Origin: Haemonchus contortus
Lineage: Eukaryota > Nematoda > Chromadorea > Rhabditida > Trichostrongylidae
Length of the DNA: 64,000 bases
Assembly (NCBI GenBank): GCA_000469685.2
Contig: LS997562.1
Location: 14,907,275 to 14,971,274 of the forward strand
Direction of reading: 5' to 3'
Below the pieces are notes generated by a model, which ran no database searches, was not told the DNA's origin, and saw only the letters and a program-made list of their open reading frames with translations. Both the position numbers and the translations under genes were made by a program. Of this stretch, positions 37,201 to 49,200 are shown in pieces (the first letter of the stretch is position 1; the number at the start of each line of letters is the position of its first letter).

Positions 37201-40200
37201 GTAAAACGAGGAAGTCGGCTTAATGACTGAAGTATAGGGCTTTAAAAGGGTGTTAGAGTCAGAGGTTGACGAGAATGTGACGACAAATGTTGCATGGAAG
37301 GAGTATTCGGGCGGACTGTCAAAATGTATGTGCCAATCCGTACAGCTAGGTGCAGTGAGCTGCCTGCATGGAAAGGATGCGCCTGGTGCGAATGGCGCAA
37401 ACTTTATAGCCTCTACAACGCCGTGAGAACTCGTCCGCTTCTGGGCATGTACGTCAGCTAAGCCCCTGTCATGACCGTAATTACACCCTGTCTAGGCCGT
37501 TTCTCGACCCAACTGCATCCCTTGTGCTATCCTAAGAGATCGCATGTTTTTTAGGAAGGAATTTCATGAGCATTGTTATCGTGACGTGTTCCTTTAAGTG
37601 CGCATAAACAGCGTGCACCTTTCGCCTATCACACTGATCGGACAGAAGTATGCCGCGTAAGCGCTTGCTACTGCTCTGTATGTTTATTCAGGAGATTCAA
37701 GAGAGCACAAAGTCTAAATGAGTCTCATGGATTCCGTGGAATTATCTTCGCTCCCAACATGTAACCCTGATGCTAGTCAATGTTGAATAGGAGAAGGATC
37801 CGAATGAAAATAAAAGCTGTCCTCTCCTACCTTGAGCCAATTTCGCAGGATTCACGCAATGGCTGCTCAGGGCAAAAGCGCTCGAAGTGCCCTGCACTCA
37901 AAAGACGAAGGCTTCTCGCAATCCAATCTCCGTGTAAAAGGGAATCCGAATCAAAAAATTTCACGGTGAAGCCGTTAATAAGTAGGAAGCCATATTTATA
38001 TTAGGACAAACTACCAGGAGTAAGTGAAGACTCGTGTTTGTCTTTGAACAATCAAGGGTTCGACCTCAGAGGGAAAATTATGACATTCTCGGTCGTACGG
38101 GCTAGGTAGTCTCCATCTACATTTTACATCATCACTGAAAAATATAGATATGTTGATTAATTACTCATTAAGTACTATGAATTATTGATATTATCACCAT
38201 CATACTGTTCTACGGATCTCCTTCGCTGAAGGTTCTCCCTCACTGGAGGATCCCAGCCGGTTGGCGACGAGGGACGGAGGGGTTTACTCCCCTGGACGTA
38301 GGGCGTCCCCAGGTGGCGTCCAGGGGAGTAAATCGCCGAACAAAAATCGTCAGCACTTTCCCAGAGACGAACATAGATGCAGGCAGTGGGACCCCTACTT
38401 CTGCTGTGCTAGTCGATAACCTGTTTCCGCAGGTGTATTAACGCATACGTGTGTAGATGGTGTGTGGATGCAGTTGTTATCTTGCCCATAGACTCAGCCA
38501 AAAGCCTGCATTGGAGTGACTGCGAAGTATCGGGGAGGCGATTCCAGGCCGCCCCCAAAAACGAAGCCCCTCGACCAAGCATTGGGATAGCCTGGCCACC
38601 ACCCGGAGTAGATCCCCACGATAAAGTTTGGCGAACTACTCGTTTTATACCCATATGCCAAGAAGAATGACATGAATTCGCCTCATTTCTCTGATTCTGA
38701 GGAGGTTCCAAGTAGGATAGAGAGTATAGCAGCGTTAGTCAGGATCGCTGAGGAAAAGTTAATAGAATTTCAGGGCTAAAGCAGGCTGCCCAAAAGGAGA
38801 AGAACTGTGATGGCGATCTGTACTTTCAATGCACGGGCGCTTACACCGGAAGCGTGTATAGACGACCTGATGTTGTAAACTGGGAAAGTCAAGTACAATG
38901 TGATCGGACTAACCGAGACTATAAAGTATCGACTGCTGCACGCTGTTTTGAGACTGAAGAAGAATTGTTCCTTGGGACATGCGACAGTAGAGGCGTGTAT
39001 GTGTGAACGTCAATGCGCACTTGGCCATGAACAACGAATCGTACGAAATCTTGACAGCCCGAATCGGCGTTTGTAATTAAGAAGATTTGGCTCAACCCAG
39101 CCCAGGTTTACGCACCAAAAGCAAGCTACGAAGAAGAGGAGTTGGAAGCGTTCTATATGGATCTGGGGAGGGTCTACAGACAAGGCCCTAGTGGCTCTAC
39201 AGAGAAGACCATACCTTCTTCAGAGTCATTGTCGGTGTTTTTAACGCCAAGATTATCCCATAAGAATGTCTGAAGGGCTCCACAACGGGGTTCATGGAAT
39301 GGAAAGGAATCAACAGGTTGAAAGGTTCTCCGAGTTTATCATGTCGATCCATGCCAGTCACGGTACCTCGCATCGCAGTTCCGGAAGCCTTCTCATTTGC
39401 AATGGGCAAGGAAGCCACCTAGAGGACAGTTCATAATGATATAGGCAACATCATATTTGAAGTTTTGCTTAACTGATTTCGCTGTGGTTCCAAAGTTCTA
39501 CACGGGATTGGACCATCCTGTCCCTCGCGCTGGATTCTGTTCCGCAATTCGTGGAGAGACAGCAATGAAGTTTAGGACGCAAAGCCCCGATGACTTCCGT
39601 CAGCGGTGACCTCTTCGATTCCCTTGCGAATGATTGAATGGAAAGATTCAGTCAGCAACAGAATCGATGAAGTATACAACCTGAGGGCTCGTCGAACATC
39701 TTCACGACAGCGCCAGTGAAGCTGAGAGTCTCGAATATGCCAAGGAACGTCTCTACTCGATGACTCTTGAGCTGATACGCCAGTGTGGAGTCGCGCGAGC
39801 TGCAGGCAAACATCAGCAAACGTCCGTACTTGCGAAGCTCCACTTATCGTCATCCACTTATTACCGTCGGAACTCTACCCAGGCTCTTCACAAGGTACCT
39901 GTTGGATGCAAAGTGCCCTCGCCTTGGAAAACTAGCAAGACTGTGTTGCTGTACAGAAAGGGAGATCCAGACGATATTGGCAATTATCGCCCAATCTGCC
40001 TGCTGTCCGTAATCTACAAGCTTTTCACTCGTGTTATCCTAAACAGGATTGGCAGAATATTAGATGAAGGACAGCCATGCGAGCAAGCAGGGTTTCGGAG
40101 AGGGTTTCGTACAATCGATCATATCCACACTCTTGCAAAGCAAGTATCGCGAAAATGCAAAATGCCGCTATGTCTAACGTTCATTTTGAAGAAAACCTTT

Positions 40201-43200
40201 GATACAGTCGAGACAGAAGCTGTAATTGAAGCCCTGGCCAGTCAGGGTGTTCCTCAATACAATACGCGATAAAGGATGCTTCGTGAGCTATACGACAGCT
40301 TCATGACAAGGATTTCGCCACTCTTGAATGGAGTCATTATCAACGTGAAGAGAGGTGTCCGGCAGAGCGATACCATTTCCCCTAAACTTTTCAGTGCCGC
40401 TCCCAAGAATATCATGCAACACTTGGAATGGGAAAAATTGGAAGTGAACGTCGACGTCCGCTATTAACGTCCCCTCCTCTTTGCAGACGACATCGTGCTT
40501 ACAACACCGAACACCAAGCAGGCGGAACGAATGCCTGCCGAATTGACAGTGCTTGTGGAAAGGTCGACTCAAGATTGAATTTGACGAGGATGATGGTCAT
40601 GAGAAACGGATTGGTACCTGATGCTCCTTCACGCTTGGCGGACCGAATTGATCTAAATGCTACAGTTATGTGTATCTAGGTCGAGAAGTCAACATGATCA
40701 ACGAGCTAGTTCCGGAGCTGAGCAGAAGGATACGCTTCGCGCTTGAGGAGCATTTCAGAATATCGAGGAAGTATTGATGCTCGGAATTCCCCTATACACG
40801 TAAGTCAGAGGGGAATAAGGAATTCGTCATCGTTCGAATATCAGGGATGCCGTCGATTACGCAAAAAAATCGAAGATTAAGTGGGCCGGACACGTTATTC
40901 GATACAGTGATGACCGTTGGATCAGGGGGTTACTGACTTGATTTGTCGAGACGATGACCAGGGCGGCCATCAAGGCGGTGATCAGAATTCTTTACGAATA
41001 TGTCAAACAAAAGGAATGCTGGGCCTCGTGTCCCTGAAGCAAAGACGCTTCATTAGACTTCTCTGGCTAGTGACAGAGGCGAATGTAGACGTTAATGGTT
41101 ACTGCTCGAAAAAATCGATGATGAACGGGATGATGGTGACACAGGTGACACTATTATTCTACTAGCAGGTCGTCGAACATTTCCAAGGTAGCACAAGGAG
41201 TATCATGAGCAGAATATTCGTTCCTAACTAGGAGGGTGTAAGAATGTATCCCCGGAAATCGAGTTGCATTCGATGCTCCCGTTGCGTGTTGAAGAGCTCA
41301 GTGTAGATGCGAAAAATGTTTCCAATAGATGATCAGCACTTCTGCCGCGTAATCATGGACACGTGCATATCTGCGACCATGGAAAATCTGATACAATGCT
41401 CATCAACCTCAAAAGCCTAATCCGCGATACAAATAGTTTCCAAGACTACTCGGAGGATCGATCTAACGGGGCCCCTAAGCAACTCTGGACAGCTTTGGCG
41501 TGATGTAGTAAGTTCTTTGCGCGATAGCAATTTCGTCCAAATGCCCGTCCCATGTCCTTCCCGTCATGTTAATGTCGTAGAACTTTTATTTGACTCTTTC
41601 AAGAAGCCTCATTCTTAACGGAATCGGCGAATTTTCTCTCTCAACTTTACAGCATGGGCGTAACTCCTAGGAGGAATGGGCACGGAGAGGGGTCTTGACA
41701 TATCCAAAGAGAAAACAACTATTATGTGCTTAGGTAAAAACCATCCCGACATCACATTCCAACTAGGTGGTTCCCCGCCCAAACGCTCGAGTTTCATTTG
41801 AGCTCTTGGTATCACTTACGATGATAACCTGGATTTTGTTTGTTACATACCAGAGATAGTGACCAAGCTACCTTCCGTTCTATTTTCTCATTGCGTGCCT
41901 TCCAAACTTGCGCTCCCAAGCTCCTCTCTAGACTGCTTGCCATTTATGTGATGCCTTTATTCGAATATTGTACGCCTGTATAGTCTCCGTACAAAGCATT
42001 TCTTATTGAGAAAATTCAACAGTTGCAGAAGCGTTTCACCTACAGGATCTTCGCTTGAAAGGGTTTGTATAGAATGCCATATGTGACTCGCCTCAGGCTT
42101 CTTGACGCTTCAACGTTAGAGGTTCGGAAGAGTGTTGCCAATTTGGGATTCTTGTATAAAACTGTATTCCAAGAAACCGTTATCTTATTCTCTGATCTGT
42201 TTCGCGTATCTCCGTTCGCCAACATCAGAGGGACCATCCCTACAGGCTCTGCCTAGATGGTGCTAATAGTGCGTCTTAAGAGGTTCGTTTTTCTTGCGGA
42301 GTTGTGCTCCCTTGAACAACGTTGGTAATGACTTTTCAAGTATAGGAAAGCTTCGGGCATCAATTTAGCTCTGGCAAAAGGATTCAAAAATCTCTTGTTC
42401 GCTGACGCCAAATGTCTGAATGAAGAAGAATAGTTACTACTATGTATTCCATTGCGTCCTGATCGTGCTCTAAGAAGGATTCATATTCGATGTCACTTGC
42501 TATGTCTCCCACTTTTATAGAGTTGTGGCCTCATGGTTTCATTGTTCTGTTTTGGGTTTTTTGGTTCTCTCCTTTCCTTGTTTTGTATTTCTTTTTTTCT
42601 TACTGCCTAGTGCTCGCCGCCGTAGTTTTATGTGGGCGGCACTAGTTAATTCTGCGTTATTGTTTGTTTCCTTTCTGCCACATCCGGGTGCACTCTTAGG
42701 AGTGTAATAAATAAATAAATCTCACCACCAATGCACTCTTCTCAACCATTACTTAACTCGACTTAAAAAAGGTACCTCAATATTATCGTGGACTGTCACA
42801 TTGCGGTTGAATCGAGTGTTGAGTGACTACCAACACCTTCTCTTCAAAGTCTACGAGGCCTTTTGAATGAAATAAAGATACAAAAAATAAATAGTTTCTG
42901 AAGTGTGTGAAGGCTTTTACAGTGGTTGAGGGGGAACTGAATACCAATAAATTGCTAACGTTTTACCTGACAGCATCTTTGCTGGGAGGAAGCGAGTTGA
43001 CGTTGCACGAACGACCGGCGAGAACGAATCCGTCACCAATCTTTTTCTTCATTCTTGCAACCACAAACTCGCGACTCTTCACCATGAATTTTTCATTTGA
43101 TGCATACTGAAATAACAATAAAAAAGGCTACAAAAAAGGATGGAGCAAGATTTTTGAGTCTTCTGAAACTACCTGAAAGTGGTGGTTATGAGGTTATCCG

Positions 43201-46200
43201 CCTTTATCTTCACACTATAAAGTATTAAAAAGTTTTTTTGAAGTAGGCCTTGCTACAAAACTTTTGTGATATCAGTCTGAGCAATCGAGTCTGATCTACC
43301 GGTTCTTCTGTTCAACGTTTTTCCGATTGCCTCAAACATCAAAGCCGCTGTCAAGTACGTATAAGCGTGGTGTCATCTGAGGGAAATGAACCCACGTCAA
43401 GCCGCCAAACAGTTGTCGCCTATGGGTTTGACCTTAAATGCTGGCTGAGGCTTGTAAATAAGAGTGAGAACTGAACTATGGCAGCCCCGACTCTACCAGC
43501 ATATACAGTATACAGTACCATTCAGAAAGAAACCACCTTGAACCTTTCACCATTTTCTCCGAACTGGATAAAATAACATCAGTTTCAATAATTCAAAATA
43601 AATCACCTGACTTGAATGCTATCATCATGAGAATAAATCCCAATTGACCGCTAGTCTAATACTTTGTAGCGCAGCCATTGGCATCGATGACAACTTGGCA
43701 TCTGCGGTGTATTGATTCGACCGACTTGTCGATCACTCATAAGTTTTCTTCCATTATTTTTCGAATTAGCCAAACCCCTGAGCAACATTTGTAACTGTTT
43801 TACCGGTTATCCTTTTCTAGAAATCCTGCTGGGGTTCCATGATGTTTAGGACAGGGGACTGGCTTGGTCAGTCAGGGCATCGAATTTTTCGATGAGTCAG
43901 CCTTTCAAAGCCCCTTCTACATCAGTGTTTGTGGTCGTTATTTTATTGGAAAGTAAATTTTCTGCCGCACATAGGAGCGGCGAAAGGTAGCATGCATTTC
44001 TGCACAATGTCTACGTACATATCCTCGTCCATAGTGGTGAGAATGGGATGCAGGAACCCCATGCCCAGACTCGGAAAACATCCCCAAATCATTACTGAGC
44101 CAATACCATGCCTGAAAGTTGTTAGTTGGTACTTGGGGTTGAAACTTGTATTTTAAAAGGTCGTCTATGAACGAAATTCCACCTGTACCAAGAAAACCAT
44201 CTTTGAATAGTCGCTCTACATTACCTCGAAAGTCCAGTGAAGGTGCTTGCGCGCCCATTGAAGACGACCTCGTCTGTTTTTTTAGGGATTCAGATACTTT
44301 TTTACAAGCCTTCCATATAATCTAGCATCCCTTAGGCGTCTGCTGTTGATGGTACCTCTAGATGGTAGCGACGTCGTCATCGTCGATATTCCGCCATTAT
44401 TTCGGAAGGTGCGCTTGGAATCTTTGATCGACGCACAAATGATTTCTCTATGATTCTCCTGAGCAGCAATCCGTGGCCCTTCCGAGCTGGCTTGTTTGAT
44501 TGCACCTGTGAGAGAATCGATACTTTGTGACCGTAGACAATGGCCCAACCAACTACCTTGGATGTTTAGCATGGGTCAATTTCTGCTTATGCCCGTGGGA
44601 ATTACTCACGGTCAGAGAGCAAGAGCCCGAGTTCCGTCTCTTTACTGGGAGCGATAAGCTAATAGAACAAAAGATTCACCGACACTTCTAGACTCAAAAA
44701 ACATAATGAAACCTACCTGAAAACATGCCCCTTTCGCAAGTTTTTTGAAAAAAAGAAACATTCACCCACTCGGCCAGAATTGAGCTGCCGCCTAGTCTGC
44801 ATCGCAGTAAAATCGATAATGTTCGAAAAGGGTGACGTTAAAAAATAAGTCGCATTTGAGATGATTTGTGGCAAACAAAGTCCAAGGTGATTTCTTTTTA
44901 AACGGTACTGCACGTAAATTCGTCAAATTCAATTAGGATGAAATAACACTTACGTGAGCGATGTCAATGTCATCGGTTAATTGTTGTACGTGCTCAGAGA
45001 ACTTCATATTATCATTGTATTCCTTGGCCTTGGCCAGACCTTTCCAATGCAAATCTACCAGCACATCAGCCTTCACAGCGACTATTGTCTAAAAATTAAG
45101 TCATTGTATCTTGGAAATTTGTTAAAAGTTTTTTCTACACATGCAAAAACTTGAGTGCTAGAAAGGAGAGGAGCATATGTATTAGATAGAATTCGAGAGT
45201 ATCCAATTTCTACACAACCATTTGAGAAGTACATGTCAGCAAGATTGTGAGGTTAATAGAATGAATTTGGGTTTGTCGCTGTAGGGTTTTTTTTACTAAA
45301 ACATGTATTCTGAGGTCATTTCCAGTAAATTCAACTGAGGATACCATAGATCATTATAATAGATCATTAGTTTCTTATGTTATGAGTAAAAGTGATGCTG
45401 ATGTCAACATTTAGGGTACTACTACTTATACTTGTACTAATTGATAAGAGACTTATCCCACTTTTGTGCATTTTGGTTACTATAAGGGCAGTGAATGATG
45501 CAATGTCTCGAAAGATTCGTTTGCATTTTTATCAATAGCGTCGTGGTGGGATGGATGTTGAGAGAGCTGTGTTTTTCATTCTTAGCAGTTTTGAGCGGAA
45601 AAGAGTGTGAAAATATTTTTCAGTGGTGAATAATTCTAAAGTTTACGTAGTTCATATGATGATCAATTGAATTCAAATGGGAAGCGTATGGTATTTTTTT
45701 ATTCGTTTGATTGGCATCACAGGCTCAGCCTATCTAGTGCTACATTGCAATTTCCATAATTTCCATCCATACTTTATAGTAGCAAACGCCCACTGTGGGC
45801 CAGAATTCCACTACTCTTTCGCCATCTTGCGCAATCTCGACTTCAATGCTTCCCATCTGCCCCACATCAAGAAGGACCTCGCCGGAGCTGATTCAACGGC
45901 TGAAAATGCCGTAGATAGAAAGAAGTGGAGACATTTTACAAGAACGGCGGACCCTGCGACGGCGCGGAAACAAAGCTAGGTAGAAGAGAAAAAAGCAGTA
46001 ATTACGAAACTGCAATTCACGCAGTGGAAGGAGTTCTAAACATTTGCTCAGCAATATGACATTATTTCATCGATTTAAACCTCTTAGCCTTTTATACGTG
46101 CTCGAAAATTCAGGGACACCAGTTCAAGACAGGTCATAAAACTACTGTCAGATAGAAAAATTTCTGGTACTATTCTACTATATTACACCTCCAAAAACTC

Positions 46201-49200
46201 AAAATTTTGATTTTCGATGAAACTTCGCCTACAGGGGTAATCCGATGCCATGATAGCAAATATGACCTTAATTTTTGGCGCTGGCGCCGTGTGGCCAATT
46301 TGGCGCCAAGGGCTTTTTCACAAACTTGCCGAAAACTTGCGTTTAGGGGTTATTTGAGGTCCTTATAACAAATATAACATTCATTTTTGGCACTGGTGCC
46401 ATTTGGCGCTTAATTTGACGCCAAGGAAGTTTTCACCAAATTTGCTGAAAACTTGCGTTATTCCCGAAACAGGGGCTATTTGAGGTCCTGATAACGGATA
46501 TAACATCAATTTCTGTGTCCTCAAACAACGAATAAAACTTTTATTGAGTCACGCCATATGACTCGTGGTGAAGAGAAGGGTGGTGGCTTCTGAGACTGAG
46601 CTTTGGAAAAGGATCGAGTCTCAAGGGTGCTCGGCCTCTCCATCCCCCCCCCCTTGAAGGCTTAATATCGGAAATGTGGCCCTAAAGAGGGCCGTTGGAT
46701 CAGTGTACGTAAGATGCCAGACCGTTCAGCAGGGATATAGTGCCGCAACTTGATCCCAGAAATTGAAGACGACCTCCGTCGACCTCCGAACTCCTTCTTC
46801 CATAGGAACTCGCACAAGTAGTCCTCGTAGCATAAGTTATTAATTCCAATGCGCCGCTTGCACATCGCTTTGTATTTCTGTCACAGCGACTCTACGTTTT
46901 GAGTATTGGCACCAGTTTGCGGGTCTACAAAATTCAACTGGTGAATGACCTGGAGGTGCCGGTAAGCATTGGGCAGTGCGGCGATCTGACTGTATGCCCT
47001 CCAGCAGTCACTAATGATCATCGTGCCAGGTCTTATATGCTTTTCGATAAGACGAAGCAAAGTCGGAGCGTCCCTCATTCGCACCAGCCTCAGAAATGCT
47101 CGTCCGCTCCCTTTCTCAATACCGCCAAAAAGCCACTGGTGTCTGCGTACCCATCGACCACAATTGTACTTCGTTCTCGCCACCAGCGTTTCGTCAATCT
47201 CCACTGTACATCCGAACCCACCAAGGAGGATTCCTTCTGTAGCACTGTAAGTCGGAGCAGACTTCGCGAAAGTACTGCTCCCACTAGACAACACTACAGT
47301 GACCGATGTTGAGTTCGTAAACCTTGTCCTTCACGGACCTCTTGTCGCGTAGCCAGAAGTACCTGAGCGCAAACACGGCCGACTCTGCGAAGTTCCACTT
47401 CTCGAAGAAGGAACCTTTTCGAGCTGGAACATACACCTTATGGCATACATACATGGCAACATATGGCCTAGTTCGGCGTGATCGACGGTGGCACACCCAT
47501 CCGTTGTGGTGCTCATCGTTTCTGGGACTCACGGATCCTTGACAAAGAGGGCACAATGACAACGCCAGCAGCGCCATGGATCGCAGTCACTCCTGTAGAT
47601 CCAGATGATCCAATTGCATCTTCTCGTACACGTTCTTCAACGAGAAATCGAGGAGTTCTTGCTGGCGATTGCGCCTTCTCGGAGCGTTGAGAGCCATCGC
47701 AACACACGTTCACAAGTTGTGCAATGAAATGGTGATGTTCGTCTCATCAGGGGTTTGTCGTGAGCCATGGGAAAGTGCCTACGTCATCCCCTTTCCCACA
47801 ACCTGCCTAACTTCAACCATGGGAAAGCGCCTCGGGTCATATCGTCTCCCCCCCCCCCCCCCCAACCTGCATGCCTTGTCGTACATATCAACCAACTACG
47901 TCAAGCACTGCTTCCTATTTGCTAGGCGGGCGGATTCGCAAGAGAGGAAGATTCGACTCATGGAGGCGATCACGCCTAGACTTTGGCCATCAAACCATCC
48001 ACTTCGTCGAAAGCTGTGTTCGTTGAGCATTTCTTCAAAGGGCGATTGACGAGATAATCCATAGGAGTATCTGTTGGTAATATGGCGACCGCAGAAGTAG
48101 GTTCCATTCTATGTTCGGCTTTGGCTTACTGTTCCATCGCCGAGAAGTTCGTTGAGATCACGTTATGAGTGGGCCACCTTCCAACATTTTTCGAAGTGAT
48201 AGAGCATAATGTGGAGTATATGAAGATGACTTTCTAGAGATATTTCTGTCAAGGAAAGCAAGAAGATTATTTTTACAAGAATTCCGAATTCAAAAGTTCA
48301 ATTTTATCGAGAAAATAGAAGCCGCGAAAAATCCGCAATAAGTATGCATCAACCTAAAAATTTCGTTGCCTAGGAAAGGGAGACGGTTAAATGACTGATT
48401 CTAATTAATAACCATCCAAATCCCATTCCCTATGCTTATTGAATTAGGGTTCCTACAGAAGGAGTCAACCAAGACCGACCCAACTGCATCTACACCCAGA
48501 TGAACCTATCCACCGTCTGAGCCCTCAGCTCGAAGGCACAGTTCACGACAATTTTAAAGTATTCTGTTCTCAACGATTAATAAAATCAACAGTCTAGGAT
48601 AGTGCGAAAGTGACGAAGAAAACGTAAAAAACGGCGAATTATGAGAGGGACATGAGGCTTCGAAAAAGAACTAAAATTACGGGTCGGACAAGAATGTGAC
48701 CACGGGTGTGTGTCAAGTTGTGCGTCCGAGGATGCGCGCGGCAAATTGAAGTTCGTAACGGTTTGGACGACTTCAGCGCCTATCATTGGGGCCGAAATTT
48801 GAAGTAGAGTAGATTAGAAGGATAACCTAACCCTGCTGAACTAGTCTACATCGAATTTGTGCCCCGAAAATTGGCGACAGAGTCGTTCAAATCCTCACGG
48901 TCTTCGCCGCGCAATTTGCCGCGCGCACCCTCGGACGCACGACTTGACCGTCCCCCTGTGACCACAAAAGTTGCATGGGAGGCGTACCTGGTGTTATTGC
49001 GTACAGCTGATTACAATAACTCAAAACGGATCCCGCGAAAATGTGAAGGTAGTTTGAATTGCCCGTGGACACAATATTGCCGCGCGTGTGCCTGTGAGTG
49101 CGGGAATTCAGGTTCAAAGTCCCCAGAGGGACCTTCAAATGACCCAAAAAAAAGGCTCAGACAAAATTCTGATGCAAAGAACGGAACGCATGGAGAATTG

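Larger units (their letters stand above)
31549..42966. other. Intron 5 of the START gene, 11.4 kb
   Basis: A long intron made up largely of decayed mobile elements, each listed separately. The remainder (32641-34670, 36500-37180, 37650-38780) shows no gene. A stretch at 33640-34320 has 60-90-codon frames on both strands that look like worn retroelement DNA, but I cannot name it. Confidence 0.6.

Noticed and set aside
46899..47542. Plus-strand frames of 72-137 codons
   Set aside because: Antisense to the Merlin-like transposase, whose minus-strand frame has the DDE motifs.
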